Positions 1 to 11,125 are shown, numbered from the stretch's first letter. The stretch: DNA of 64,000 nucleotides from Pictodentalium vernedei (GCA_031216915.1 CM062297.1:367797704-367861703); one strand, 5' to 3'. Program-made: numbers and translations. Notes: a model not told the origin generated them from the letters alone.

Positions 1-850
1 CCAGTTGTCAGGCCTTGAATTGGAGTACCCTCAACTTGAACATGTTCATTCAAATAGCAAGATTCAAGATTAGTCCATGTCTCTTTTCGGACACTCAGTC
101 TGTGATTGATGTTCACACATTGAGAGCATAATATTATACACTAAAATCACCACACAAATATTTCAAAATTAACCTCTATTAGCCACAAATGATATGAATA
201 TATCATTTTATCTTCAAGATTTACTAACTTCAAGGGCAAATTTCTCATAATTGCGAGGTTGTTGTAACAATTATTTTTGTATGCATAGATACAACGATGC
301 TTGCAGAAGAATGTTACTGTTTAGTTTTTAATCTCATTTTTAACCCTCAAGCAAATGAGGGTAAGAGTACCATCCAAAAATGTCAAAATTAGCTAACTGT
401 GGTTGCATCTTCCTGTCATTTTGGAAAGGGTTAATTCTAAACACTTTGTTTTGCTATAGGTAGAGATGCCTAATGAACAAATCCTCTGTTGTAAGTCATG
501 CTTTGGGGCTAAACACAACATAAGCTTTGGACTGTAAAGAATAGTACTGTCAGAAAAAAAATTGATTTTCAGTGAATTTTGCAAACATCTGTACTCATTT
601 CCTCTAATTGCAAAGTTGTTCTAGCAATTATTTTGGTATGGATAGATGCAATAATGATTGTAGAAGAAAGTTACTGTTTACCTTTTATTCTCAAGATTTA
701 ATCCCCAAGCAAAATGAGGGCGTGAATAACAGAAGCATGAGAGGATGCCAAAATTAGCCAACTTTGGATGCTTTTTGTCTATCATTTTGGAAATGGTTAA
801 TTTCAAACCCTTTGCTTTGCTATATGTAGTCTGCATTTTCACATTGGAAA
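1..850. repeat. AT-rich interspersed repeat with internal tandem units
   Basis: No gene is visible here. A block starting near 249 (GAGGTTGTTGTAAC and what follows) recurs near 604 in diverged form, a period of about 355 bases. The same sequence appears again at 53040-53330 and 53700-53890, including an AGAGCATAATA segment and the phrase on atomically similar TTACTGTTTAC. It is therefore a dispersed family with internal repeats. The left boundary is outside the window. The class is unknown. Confidence 0.6.
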
Positions 851-859
851 GTTGGGAAA

Positions 860-1190
860 GCCCGTAATTTGTCCAACGAATTACAATTCTCTATTTTTTT
901 TTGTTTTTTATGTGTTTCGGTCAATTTTAAGACAAATTTTTTTTTTTTTACACTGAAAATTTGGGGTTTTGGTGGGACTTCGAAAATTTTAGACCAAATT
1001 TTAAACCAAAATCCAGAATTTTTTTTTTGTTTTTTATGTGTTTCGGTCAATTTTAAGACAAAAAAATTTATTTTTTTTACTTTGAAAATTTGGGGGCCGG
1101 GGGGACTTAGAAAATTTTGGACCAAAATCTGGAAATTTTTTTTTATTTTTTATGCGTTTCGGTCAATTTTAAGACAGAAAAAATTTTTGT
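860..1190. repeat. Tandem repeat, about 120-base unit
   Basis: The phrase TTTCGGTCAATTTTAAGACA occurs three times, near 913, 1041 and 1155, each time preceded by a T-rich run and followed by a block reading like GAAAATTTGGGG. Open frames of 101-120 codons exist on both strands, but they repeat themselves and arise from this tandem structure. I do not call them genes. Confidence 0.6.
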
Positions 1191-1770
1191 TAATCACATT
1201 CAGCTTTGTTCAAATTGAGTGCCTGGATTAATATTTAGGCTCCCTAAGCCTGAATTTTAACTTAGTGCAATATGAGGAAATTTCTTTAAAAATCTTCTTC
1301 AGATCCACCTGTCGGAATGCTTTCATATTTGGTATACAACATCTTTAGGGGAGTCAAATTCAAGTTTGTTCAATTTGAATGCCTGGGTTACTATTTGGGA
1401 TCCCTATGGGAACCCAAATTTTAACTTAGTGCGATATGAGGGAATTTCTTCAAAAATCTTCTTCTTCAGGATCACCAGTTAGAATCCTTTCACATATGGT
1501 TTACAATATGTAGCTGAAGAATTAGAAATTTTGTATCCAGTACCCTCTAAAGGTGTGTGACTAAGATTAATCCACATAGGTTGTATCAAGGGGCTTCATA
1601 GGGGAGGTCCACTTTTTACATTATGATCAACTGAAGAAAAGGTATGATGCTTGGACTATTTTAGTCACTCCTATGGAGATGGATTGCTTAATGTAGATTC
1701 ATTCTTGAAATCTGTTTATAACGTGTCCTGTTCAAGGTGAGCACTTCAGGCCCATGGGGCCTCTTGTTTT
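1190..1770 (+). mobile_element. Helentron-like family A, 3' fragment
   Basis: This matches the 3' half of the longer copy at 11173-13188. It holds two internal units with the ATATTTGG.. / AACTTAGTGC phrases, then the block AGATTAATCCACATAGGTTG, then the family terminus at 1741-1770, a slightly imperfect palindrome (AGGCCCATGGGGCCT) followed by CTTGTTTT. The 5' end is missing. There is no coding sequence. Confidence 0.6.
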
Positions 1771-2267
1771 ATATTTAACACTAAAAATCATAATATTTTT
1801 TCTGGATTTTCAACTTCATTTGTTTTGCTAATAGCCTGCCACTGCACCAAATGTGGGGACAGCTAAAAATATTAGAAACTGCAGAGCATTTAATACAGAA
1901 TAAATATTGAGAGTCCTAAAATATTCAGGTATGTATTTTATACAGTGATACAGTTAGCATCTACATTTGGCAGTACCGAGGCAAAATCATTTTTGTCAGC
2001 AAAAATATTAAGAAAATTCTCCTTTAAGATGAAATAGCAATTAAGAATGCTAACTACGACAGTGGCACTTGTTTTTTATGAAAACGTTTTCCCCTCGTTT
2101 ATGTTTTAAAATCTAGCCATTCATAAATCTAAAGTAATGCAATGATAATATTCAGAAAAGAAAAGCTTCACTGGTGGAGGGCAGTATCAGCACTGTTGAC
2201 TTGAAAATATTGGAACCAAAGGCTTTTTTAAAATTAAATGTGACTTTCAGTTTCACTATCCTTATTT
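1771..2267. other. No gene or repeat recognised
   Basis: AT-rich unique-looking sequence. It is probably intron, if the TECPR1-like gene extends leftwards. I found no convincing exon with splice sites and no repeat that recurs in the window. Confidence 0.4.
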
Positions 2268-2635
2268 TTAGCTCACCTGTGCAAAGCCCAAGGGGAGCTT
2301 TACTGATCACTTTCCGTCCGTCGTAAATTTTACAAAACCGACTTCTCCTCCAAAACCACTAGCCCAATTTTATTCAAGTGTTGGATAAATGTTTATTACC
2401 TAATGCCAATTCGGATTTGTTCAAATGAAGTTGCCCCTCTCCCTGGGTGGTGCCATGCCCCAAGGGGCACCAAAATATTAAAAAATCTTCTTCTCTTGAA
2501 CCAGCAGTAGTAGTGGCTTGATATTTGGTGTGTAGCTTCCTTTTGAGGTGTAGACTCAGATTTGTTCAAGAGAAGTTCGAGGAGCTATATTTGCCTTCGT
2601 TATGAGAGGGACAAGAATTTTCACCCCGGCCAAAA
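2268..2635 (+). mobile_element. Helentron-like family A, 5' part (split by DIRS-A)
   Basis: It begins with TTTTTAGCTCACCTGTGCAA and a CCGTCCGTCG stretch, as at the 5' end of the copy at 11173. Homology stops at CCGGCCAAAA and resumes at about 8385 with TTGAAATTTTCCC. The uninterrupted copy at 11590 runs CCGCCCAAAATTTCTATTTT straight through. The two parts, here and 8385-9826, are thus one element interrupted by a retrotransposon. Confidence 0.7.
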
Positions 2636-2885
2636 TCAACCTACCTTACAATTGTTTACTAAGGGCTTGCACTATAGTGGAGGACCCTGACTCGAAAAAT
2701 ATACTCTCTATTTTGATCTTTTCCAAGAGATTTGGAAAAGAAAAGTGGTGCAAAAGCACCACGACAAAATAAGCCAAAACTGGGTTGAGCGCCATCGCTC
2801 TTCTCTTAGTACAATTCCACAACTTCCGGAAACTAGTGCGCAAAGCAGTCACCAATGAATCATTCTTTTTCCTTCCGCTGTCCAA
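2636..2885. repeat. DIRS-A left inverted terminal repeat
   Basis: Reverse-complementary to 8110-8384 over about 250 bases with scattered changes. Landmarks are CAACCTACCTTACAATTG at the outer edge, AATATACTCTCTATTTTGAT in the middle, and GCGCAAAGCAGTCACCAATG at the inner edge. The outer 25 bases are also complementary to the left half of the internal region at 7943-8030. Open frames across it are by-products. Confidence 0.88.
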
Positions 2886-3180
2886 GGTGGACGTGCGTCC
2901 ATTTGTAATACGAAACAGTGATAATTCAGCTCATCGATAATGGTTTCCTGTGACTGGAAATATGGATCTGAGGATCGTATAATAACAGGACTGTGTTTTA
3001 TATATTCTCGTTATTATTTTCAACCACATTTTCATTGTATTTTATATATTTTACGTGTCGGCCGCGACTTTTGCGTACCCTGCGGTTCGTACATAAAATT
3101 TTTCGGTTGATAAATTTTATTATTATTGGAGGTAGGTGTCAATGGGGGATTGTATGGACAGGATTTCTCCACTCTGTTGA

Positions 3181-5640
3181 GTGCAGAATTTCTGTTTTTT
3201 AGTCCCTGCCTGCCATCTGGGTTCAGTTGTGTTCCAGCCGATACTTTTTCTACCACCTTTCTCTCGTAGTTGGGGGGTGTTCTCCTACTGTCTATATCTG
3301 TTGAGTTCACCTTTTTCTTCTACTGCTCTCACCTCTGTTATGTCCAGTACGGTTCGTTTAGGACAATGCCTTTTGCCCCTGCTTTGATGCGTTCTTGTGG
3401 CCATTCCTCCCACACTCGCAGGGGGGGGGGGGGAATGCTGTCATTTTGGGGCCTCCTGACGCGATCACGTCTGGTGAGAGTTATACTCTCTTCATGGGGG
3501 ATGTGCAGTTTTTTAACCGTGGTGGATACTGCGGGAGCTGTTGAGTTGTCTGGTGAAGAGATGCCTGGTTCAGGGACTATGGTCCCTCTCCAGTTGACAT
3601 CTGAGGCTGTAACTAGGGTTATGACTCCTCCTTTGGTGGCCGAGCTCGGTTGCTCTCTCCCCTTTTCTGCCAGTTTCAACAGCTCCCGTCGTATCTGCTG
3701 CTACTGCTGTTCCGTCTACAACATCATCGGTCACCGTTTCAGCCGGCCTCGGCTTATCCCTGGAGGGGTCTGTAGTGTGGATGTGGGGTATCGGCCTCAG
3801 CCTTCCCTGACCTCAACTCAGCGAAGTCGGAAGTGGCTGCCAAACGAACCCCCTGCTGTGGCCTCCTCCGTTGAGCACAGCTGTTTTATCCCTGCAGGGG
3901 TCTGCAGAGGTGTCTGGTAGTGCAGATGTGGGATTTCGGCCTCAGCCTTCCCTGACTTCAACTCGGTGAAGTCGGAAGTGGCTGCTGACCGAATCCCCTG
4001 CTGTGTCCTCTCAGCCGTTGAGCACAGCAGTTTTATCCCTACAGGGGTCTGCAGAGATGTCTGGTAGTGTAGATGTGGGGTATCGACCTCAGCCTTCCCT
4101 GACTTCAATTTGGCAAAGTTGGAAGGAGCTGCCAGCCGAACCCTCTACTGTGGTCTCTCAGCCGTTGAGTACCACAGTTTTTCTCATTGGATTCGGATGT
4201 TCATGGTAGGGTCACCATGAGCTCCGTGGCATTTCCGTCCACGCACTCTGGTCCCATGGCCAGTTTTGCGGGACCAACGCTTTTTGTGCAGCCTGGACCT
4301 TCTGTCCCGCAGATTTTCGCGGCACTCTCCTGAGTTTCCGCTCTGTAGATCCTCAGGGTATGTCATACCCCAATACACATCTGCCTTCAAATGTTTCGGC
4401 TGCAGCCCGTCGCCCGGCATCAGGTGTATTTGAGGATCGTGACCCTTCGCTGGTTAAATAGGTCAGGAGTGAAGCCACTTTGTCGGTTCGTTGCCATGTC
4501 GAACCGGCTGACACAGTCAGTGAGGTTAGGGAGGCCCTCTCCTTTCTCACTTACGTTCTGTCCAAGAGGCTTTTCTGTTGCTTCCAGCAAGGCTACAAGC
4601 AGTTTCCGGGTGCCCCCTGTGGCACCACCTCCCGGGATTGGAAACAGGCCGCTTTCTGACCCCCCGGTGTGCCTACACCATGGAAGGCGTCGACTGGTTT
4701 GCCCATGATGGGCTATGTGTCTTCCGACTCAGGGGATGAGTCCGACCAACATGACATCGAGAGCCAACAGTCTTCTGATTTGGGGCAGCTCTTGACTTTA
4801 TGTTTGGGTTCCTTCCAGATCTCAAACCATCAAACCAGGCGACAGTGTCAGCCTGGCCGCTACCTACAGCCTGTGGAGCAACCTACCTACAGCCTGTGGA
4901 GCAACCTGCTTCTGGTTGTCTTCGACTGTGCCTGTCGGTACATGTACAGGTGGTTGAAGCGTTTACAGCTTTGGACTCCAAGCTGAGTTCTAAGGCTATG
5001 AAGACGTCGTTCTTCATCAGGGTTTTTTGCCTCCGGTGCGTTAGCGTTCCTATGATTCCGCCATTCCGTCAGTCTGCCAGACTTTGACGGTCTTGGATCA
5101 GGACCCCAACTCCCAAGCTGGCCGTTTTTCTTATGGAGACTCTCTGGAATCTGTTGCCTTATTGAGAGAGATGCTGGAATACTTTCTCTCTCCGATCATG
5201 TCATCTCTGCTTTGCTGCTTATCTGCCCCCAGATAAGTTTGATGATGTACATGCACTTTTGTGTGTGCTGTCCAAGGTGCTCATGCATCTTCTCACATGC
5301 ATGCCTGTAACACGGCTAACTTGGAATTAGTTTGCAGGGATGGTGTGCTGGACACAAGCCGTTCCCTTCTTGAAGGGCAGCACGCTGCTCTTCAATCTGC
5401 TTCTTCGACAGGTCCGCAACTATTCCATGGTTCTGTGGCGATGGTCCGGGATGACTCCCTATGTCATTCCATAGATCGGCTGCTGCTTCGTCAGCTTGAT
5501 CAGCCTTCTGTTGGAGGCAGGGACTGTCCAATGCGTAGCAAGTACCCTTCTGCTTCCTCTGTGAAGCCAAGGGCTGATCCTCCTGCCGCTGCTTCTGCTT
5601 ACTCACAGGGTAAGGGTAGACGTCGGCAGTAGTCACCTCG
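3181..5640 (+). pseudogene. DIRS-A gag-like region (broken)
   Basis: This region lies between the left terminal repeat and the RT, where DIRS elements carry ORF1, a gag-like protein thought to package the RNA. Several overlapping open stretches in different frames (3270-3920, 4391-4708, 4669-4986, 5261-5632) align with the equivalent part of DIRS-B. A shared stretch is MGYVSSDSGDESDQHDIE at about 4690, against MGYVSSDSGVGSDTPDVE in DIRS-B. Frameshifts break it at least four times, and a run of G bases at 3421-3432 is one of them. The function is inferred from position only; no zinc knuckle is visible. Confidence 0.65.
3757..4180 (+). repeat. Tandem triplication inside DIRS-A gag region
   Basis: Three copies of a 145-147-base unit, marked by GATGTGGG at 3780, 3925 and 4072, each followed by CGGCCTCAGCCTTCCCTGAC or a close variant and by CCGTTGAGCACAGC. 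DIRS-B has a single copy, at about 16117-16262. A unit of 147 would keep frame, while 145 would not. Confidence 0.75.
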
Positions 5641-5689
5641 ATTCGTCCCAGGTTGAGGCATCCAACTCAGTCAAGAGTGCCTCTTCCAA

Positions 5690-6515
5690 CACAGGTTCCT
5701 TTCAACGTTACATGTTGGGAACTTTTGATCACGGCGATAGGCAATCTCTGGTCAAAAGTAGGTGATTGAGGTCACCAGGAACATTCATTCATTGGGATTT
5801 TATTCCCACCTGTTCTTGGTGCCGAAGAAGGACGGCCGACTCTGACAGGTTATCGATCTGTGTATCTTGATCCAGTCTTTCATTGCTCCTAAGTTCAGCA
5901 TGGAGGTTTTCAGGTCGGTTTGCCGCTACATTCACCCGGGAGTTTTCCAGTTCAAGGGCATGCCCTTCGGCCTCGACCTGGATCCTTGAGCCTTCACCTG
6001 TCTGATGTCGCATGTGTTTCACCCGTCTGATGTCGCATGTGTAAGTCTTACATCGCACACAGTCCAGGGTGTCTTCTTCGGCATATCTAGTCAATATCCT
6101 CCAGAGGCATTCCAATGCTGCCTTTCTGGAATCGGATGTCGACACACTGTTGAGCCTGCTCATGTCACTAGGGTTCAGAGTCAATGAGGAGAAGTCTGCT
6201 CTGGTTCCTTCTCCGTTGTTTTGTCATCTAGGGATGGGCTTCCATACTCAGCTGGATATGGTGGCAGTTTCCAGGGCAAGGGCTGTGATTTTCTCAGCCT
6301 TTGCCCTGACTCTCTCCCAGTCCATGTCCGCAACAGCTTGGAGTTTTCCCTGGCTGCACGGTCTCTGCGGTTTGGTGGCGGATCTCATTCCTCTAGGTCG
6401 GCTGCATGTCAGACCTCTCCAACACTTTCTCAGTCATTGGAGGCTGAATGTCGATCCTCTGGATCTGGTGCTTCAGTTACCGGAGTCTCTTCCTAGTCAC
6501 TGTCTCCCCTGACAG
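5690..6515 (+). pseudogene. DIRS-A reverse transcriptase (broken)
   Basis: Equivalent to the DIRS-B RT at 17650-18490. Recognisable pieces are the fingers motif around LVPKKDGRL, followed by VIDLCILIQS (5800-5880), then FQFKGMPFGL (5949-5980), SAYLVNIL (near 6075-6100) and a thumb region MSLGFRVNEEKSALV (6160-6215). About 95 bases present in DIRS-B, which carry the motif A aspartate, are missing at about 5937-5945. The catalytic YLDD box now reads YLVN. Both changes remove metal-binding residues, so no RT activity is expected. Confidence 0.8.
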
Positions 6516-7376
6516 ATGTTCAGTGGATTATGCAGGGAGTTCCATTGGACTTCCCTACGTCCAATTGTGTTCTGACGGCAGTCGCCAGCGATCTCGGATG
6601 GGGTGTGACGTTGGATCCTCTAGGTCTTTCCCTTCACGGGTCATGGGACCAGGATCCAGCAGCTTTTTTCAACCAGAAAGAGCTTTTTCCTCTTCTTCTG
6701 AGTTTCCGGCAGTGGATCCCTCACCTTTCGAATTGTCAGGTCCTTCTGTTGTCCGACAATTCGACTGGTTGCTTATATTCGGAACCAGGGTGGCACGCAC
6801 TATGTTCCCATGTACGAATTGGTTTGGGATCTTTTGCTGCTCGCTCAGGATGTCAATGCCGGAGTTGTGGATCGTCACATTCCTGGTCGTCTGAACGTCC
6901 TAGCTGACTCCCTGTCCTGATGGGGCAGGTTCCTTTCCACCGAGCTGATGCTCCACATGGTGGTGTTCCAGTCTCTTTGCGATCTCTGGGGTTGTCCCTA
7001 CTTCGATCTCTTTGCGACTTATTTGAACCATCAGGTAGACACTTTCGTGTCCCTGTGTCCAGATGCTCTGGCTTTTGCAGTGGACACTCTGTCCCTCCTT
7101 TGGAATGGTCTTGTCGGCTATGCCTTCTTGCCGGTTCCGATTCTGCCTCAGGTTCTAGCGAAGATACAACCCTACAGTTGTCAAATCATTTCGATCGCAC
7201 CCCTGTCACCTCAATTGGTGTGGATCAATCTGCTCTGCTCTCTGTTGGCGGCAGTTCCGGCACATCTCCCTCTACGTTGCGACCTTCTTTGCCAAGGTCA
7301 CCCGAGGAGGTTTCATGTCAACCTGACTTCATTGTGCTTTCGCGCATATCTTTTGTCTGACACTCCACTGGTTTAG
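6516..7376 (+). pseudogene. DIRS-A RNase H and connection region (broken)
   Basis: The RNase H part is spread over frames. Pieces include LTAVASDLGWGVTLDP (6570-6620), NQKELFPLLLSFRQWIPHLS (6670-6740) and LLSDNST (about 6750-6770). It matches DIRS-B at 18630-19010. A 142-codon open frame at 6948-7376 follows, with CPYFDLFATYLNHQ, FVSLCPDALAFAVDTLSLLW and a GYAFLPVPILP segment. This is the conserved region found between RNase H and recombinase in DIRS polyproteins. Its exact role is not settled, so I give only the family position. Confidence 0.75.
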
Positions 7377-7379
7377 CCT

Positions 7380-7942
7380 ATGCGGCTAAGTGAAAGGTCT
7401 TCTGTCGATTGTATGCGGATCACTCTGTTGATTATGTCACTCCTTCGATCACACACAGAGGAGTTTTCTGGTATATTTTTGATTCTGGGGGTCTCCAACC
7501 CGTTACCATCAAAGGGTACAGGTCCATGCTTTGGGGACCTTTTCGTATGTGGGACAGCATCGTATCGGCACTACTCCATGCCTCTCCAAGCTTGTTCGGC
7601 TCTTTTCCTTGAAAAGGCCTAGGACTTTGCAGCTTACCCCAAGATGGAATCTTTCTTGGGTGCTGCTCTGCCTGGGGGGGGGGGGGAGGCTTTATCCCAG
7701 GTGGTTATACGTTTTCTCACATACAAGACGGCTTTTCTGATAGCTTTCGCCTCAGCCAGACGGGTTAGTGAGCTTCACACCCTCTCGGTTGACCCGGTCT
7801 TTTTTTGTCTTTTACTAATGTTTATGATGCCATGGTTTGATAGACCTAGGGACCTCTTCCTCTGTCCACGGTTTCAGTGCAATTGGGTTATGTGTGGGTT
7901 GGTTATGAGATTCCCTCCATCCTATTGTCTGTTCAGTCTGTA
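7380..7942 (+). pseudogene. DIRS-A tyrosine recombinase (truncated)
   Basis: DIRS elements integrate with a phage-integrase-type recombinase. The N-terminal part lies at 7409-7612 (YADHSVDYVTPSITHRGVF), then after a G-tract frameshift at 7675-7685 comes a frame with FLTYKTAFLIAFASARRVSE followed by LHTLSVD. The ARRVSEL motif holds the first catalytic arginine and is intact. The second half of the catalytic domain (H-x-x-R box and tyrosine) is absent; sequence runs into the internal complementary region at about 7943. Compare DIRS-B, where the C-terminal part survives at 20080-20420. Confidence 0.78.
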
Positions 7943-8030
7943 GTAAACAATTGTAAGGTAGGTTGATAAGAAATTAAAATTTTATAGTAAATTTCCTTTC
8001 TTATTATACCTACCGCAATTGTTTACATGG
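7943..8030. repeat. DIRS-A internal complementary region
   Basis: The left half (TAAACAATTGTAAGGTAGGT) is the reverse complement of the outer edge of the left terminal repeat at 2636-2665. The right half (AAATTTCCTTTCTTATTATACCTAC) is the reverse complement of the outer edge of the right terminal repeat at 8341-8384. In DIRS-1 such a region is thought to template joining of the ends into a circle. The two halves side by side thus record the expected circle junction and fix both element ends. Confidence 0.88.
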
Positions 8031-8109
8031 AGGCCCTCCCATCTTCTTATTCTGGTAAGAATCCTTCCTCCCCGCTGATCACATAACTCCTATGTTGGCA
8101 GACTCAAAA

Positions 8110-8384
8110 GAATGATTCGTTGGTGACTGCTTTGCGCACTGGTTTCCGGAAGTCGTGGAATTGTACTAAGAGAAGAGCGTCCCCTATTGGGTGTGTGCCG
8201 ATGGTGCTCGACCCAGTTTTGGCTTATTCTTTCGTGGTGCTTTTGCACCACTTTTCTTTTCCAAATTTCTTGGAAAGGATCAAAATAGAGAGTATATTTT
8301 CCGAGTTAGGGTCTTCCACTGTGTGCCAGCCTCTAGTAAACAATTGCTGTAGGTATAATAAGAAAGGAAATTTACTATAAAATT
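8110..8384. repeat. DIRS-A right inverted terminal repeat
   Basis: Reverse-complementary to 2636-2885. It holds GGTGACTGCTTTGCGCACTG, the TTTTGCACCACTTTTCTTTT stretch and the outer TTTACTATAAAATT. An extra segment around 8181-8205 is absent from the left repeat. The outer 40 bases differ from the left repeat, as expected of DIRS ends, but match the internal complementary region. Confidence 0.85.
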
Positions 8385-9826
8385 GAAATTTTCCCAACCC
8401 GAGAGGCAGATTTGAACCAAATTTGATATGAGGGCTTATTGAGTCATAAGTACTTAATATATGCCAAATTTTTTTCCCATGCCCCATGGGAACTGCAGGT
8501 GCTAAAAATAGAAAAGAATTAAAATGCCCATATCTCCAAAATTACATGGCACTGAGAATTCTTATTTCGCGTGAAGCTTCCTTAGGACCAACAGAATGGA
8601 CTGGTAAAAAAAATTGCAATCAGTTTTCTCATGGGGTACTTTTTTTGAGACTTTGAAAAAGTGCTGAGTCAGCATTTTTTTAACACTGGGTAATGGGAAA
8701 AACATTTAACACTACTTTTCTCCCAAACCACTGCTCCAAAAGATTTCAAATTTCACATATAACATCTTTGGAAGATTATTTCACATGTGTATTGAAATCA
8801 GTTCCCTGGGTCCATATTTGGGCTCTCTATGAGAGTCCAAATGTTTAAATTAGTGTAGTATGAGGAATATTCTTTAAAAATCTTCTTCTTCAGATCTACC
8901 AATAAGAATCTTTTGATATTTGGTATGCAGTATGATATTTGGTATGGAGCATGCTTAGGGGGTGAGATTCAAATTTGTTCAAGCCAAGTCCCTGGGTTCA
9001 TAATTGGGCTCACTGTGGGAACCCGAATTATAACTTAGTTCAATATGAGGAATTTTTCTTTAAAAATCTTCTTCTTCAGATTTAGCAGTCGGAATGTTTT
9101 GATATTTGGCATGCAGCATCCTTAGGGGGGTGAGATTCAAGTTTGTTCAAGCCAAGTCCCTGGGGTGATATTTGGCCTCCCTGTGGGAGCCTGAATTATA
9201 ACTTAGTTCAATATGAGGAATATTCTTCAAAAATCTTCATTCTTCACATCCACCAGTCAGAATCTTTTGATATTTGAAAAATGGCATCCCACTGGATGTG
9301 AGATTCAAGTTTGTTCAAGCCAAGTCCCTGGGTTCATATTTGGGCTTCCTATGTGAGCCTGAATTATAACTTAGTTCAACATGAGGAATATTCTTTAAAA
9401 GTATTTTTATATCTATAAGTGGCAATGTCGGTCTGTCTGTTAGTCTGTGGGTCTGTCAGTCTGTGGGTCTGTCTGTGACCAACGAGTTTCAAAACTCAAT
9501 AACTTTTGAAATACTTGATGGAATGATTTTATATTTGGCACGTAAGTGTATCTTATTGATGTCTTGCCACTGTTCAGTGCATGAGTTGTTCCAAATATTT
9601 TTCTTGGAGTTATGGCCCTTGATGAACTTAGAATTTTGTGAGATTGCACCACCCGTCGCAGCGACGGTGTTGATGTCGCAAATTTTTTTTAGATCCACTG
9701 GTCTGAATCTTTGGATATTTTTCAAAGGAGGGGCAGATGCAACTGGTTGAAATCAATTCCCTGGGTTTTATATTCAGGCTACCATGTCAGGTGTGTGCCC
9801 TCAGGCCTCCTGGGGCCTCTTGTTTA
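8385..9826 (+). mobile_element. Helentron-like family A, 3' part (after DIRS-A)
   Basis: Continues the element begun at 2268. It contains about four internal units (near 8760-8870, 8880-9020, 9060-9190 and 9230-9370) with the phrase AACTTAGTTCAATATGAGGA, then a stretch with GTCTGTCTGTTAGTCTGTGG repeats (9428-9480), and ends in AGGCCTCCTGGGGCCT plus CTTGTTT. The middle part near 9480-9790 differs from the copy at 11173, so the copy may be a mosaic. There is no coding sequence. Confidence 0.65.
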
Positions 9827-10475
9827 TGTTTGTGTTGGCTGTTCCTTGTTCTTGGAAAAAATATTCTCCAATAAACTGCAATAAGCAATTATTTTAATTA
9901 ATGCTTTACATAAAATAATGCTTCCATAAACTAAAAAAATGGGGATAAGGCCTAAAAAAAAGTTAAAACTCTGTTTCTCAGACCCTCCCAAGTGGTCCTT
10001 TTGGCTGCCGCATGTTCTCTTTTTATAACCAATGCAAACTTAAAAAAATAAAAATTAAATGGTTTATGTCTGATATTTTACCCAAATTAATAAAATTGAT
10101 AAATTTGTCCCTTGAGTGCAACAAGGCTTTGCAATGCATTAGCATTGCAAAGCCTTCTTGCACTGAAAAGATGAAATACACCACCACCCATGCTATTCTG
10201 TAGATTATGAGACCTAAAACATAAAACAAACCAAGAGCATGAAATTTTGATGGCCAAGAAATAAATACAAAAATAAAAAATAAAATAAAAAAACCCCGCC
10301 CACGTGCACTTTTACAACAAAAAAAATGGTCTGAGAAACAGAAGATCTACTTTGTGCTGTTAAAAAACATGATTTTCTTCGAAAGTTCAATGTATCCATG
10401 TGGCAAAAAGGAATATTTGGTCAGCTGATAACCATTGCATGTCTAATTTGATAAAAACAGAGTTAGAATGTTGAG
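9827..10475. repeat. Nested palindrome in unique sequence
   Basis: No gene. Outer arms CTGTTTCTCAGACC (9971-9984) and GGTCTGAGAAACAG (10328-10341) are perfect inverted copies. Inside them is a hairpin, GCAACAAGGCTTTGCAATGC (about 10118-10137) against its complement around 10143-10170. This looks like a small fold-back element; there are no other copies in the window. Confidence 0.5.
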
Positions 10476-10612
10476 GAGCTGACAGTTGCTTACTGCTGCT
10501 TGGTGGTTCTTCCCAGGTACTCTGGCTTCCTCCACCCGTAAAACTGTCACAGTCATGATTAGCCATTGTGCATAAGTATGTGACCTTAAACACCAATAAA
10601 TAAATAATTTGA
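10476..10612 (+). mobile_element. SINE fragment (3' module)
   Basis: Contains GGTACTCTGGCTTCCTCCAC, then AAAACTGTCACAG and TTAAACACCAATAAATAAAT, the shared 3' part of the tRNA-derived SINE seen whole at 40641-41005. The tRNA-like head is missing. The conserved 3' module resembles the widespread Nin-DC SINE domain. Confidence 0.65.
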
Positions 10613-10654
10613 TAATAAACTAATGTAAAACCAGATAACATTAAAACAGTGGCC

Positions 10655-10800
10655 CCATTACCATTAACGCTCATTGAGCTCATTCCAATGGTGGGTCATA
10701 ACATGTGTTTTTGAGACAAAAAATGAAAAAAACTAGTTATTCAAGAATTTTTTTGGCAAGTGTTGTTTAAGGTCATTGTCATCTTTGGCTGTATCATGCA
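10655..10800 (+). mobile_element. TTAA MITE type A, 3' half
   Basis: Contains GTGTTTTTGAGACAAAAAATG and TAGTTATTCAAGAATTTTTT, as in the right half of the complete copy at 34609-34851. The left half and the terminal CCCTTTACC repeats are missing. Confidence 0.55.
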
Positions 10801-10920
10801 CTCAATACAAGCTTGAAGTCGAGTTTAACCATTCTTTTATTCCTATTTGCTGGTCCATTTGGAGGACTTCAACACCAGGTCCTATTCTACAACTGAAACA
10901 AAACTTGTTTACAACCTTAA

Positions 10921-11125
10921 CTCTTAACCCCCAGAGTATTTTCATAATATTTTTCAGCAAATCTAGTCATGGCTGCTTCCCACTGTTTTGACTCAAGAAA
11001 TCGTTGATCAAAAAGTCAATACAATTTGTAGGTGAAATTTGGTTAGGTGTGCTCAGATTTTACTTATTTTAATGGTAAGTGATTTCCTGTACTGGGCAGG
11101 AAACCCACCAGCATCATGTAAGGAG
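10921..11125 (+). mobile_element. TTAA MITE type 2
   Basis: Bounded by TTAA at 10917-10920 and 11126-11129. It starts CTCTTAACCCCCAGAGTATT and ends near GGGCAGGAAACCCACCAGCATCATGTAAGGAG. A partner ending in the same way occurs at 31300-31516 and at 22810-22942. TTAA duplications suggest piggyBac-type transposition. It is non-coding. Confidence 0.5.

Larger units (their letters stand above)
2636..8384 (+). mobile_element. DIRS-A: DIRS-like tyrosine-recombinase retrotransposon (defective)
   Basis: A 5.7-kb element with the DIRS order: left inverted terminal repeat, gag-like region, RT, RNase H, connection region, tyrosine recombinase, internal complementary region, right inverted terminal repeat. 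DIRS elements replicate through RNA, and are thought to integrate a circular DNA using a recombinase, so they leave no target duplication. None is seen here; the host repeat simply resumes. The boundaries come from the terminal repeats and from the uninterrupted repeat copy at 11173, and are good to a few bases. All coding parts carry frameshifts, stops or deletions. The reverse transcriptase has lost its catalytic aspartates and the recombinase is truncated, so this is a fossil. Confidence 0.88.

Noticed and set aside
820..1231. Overlapping open frames of 101 and 120 codons on opposite strands
   Set aside because: They repeat internally and coincide with a 120-base tandem repeat rich in T-runs; no coding character.
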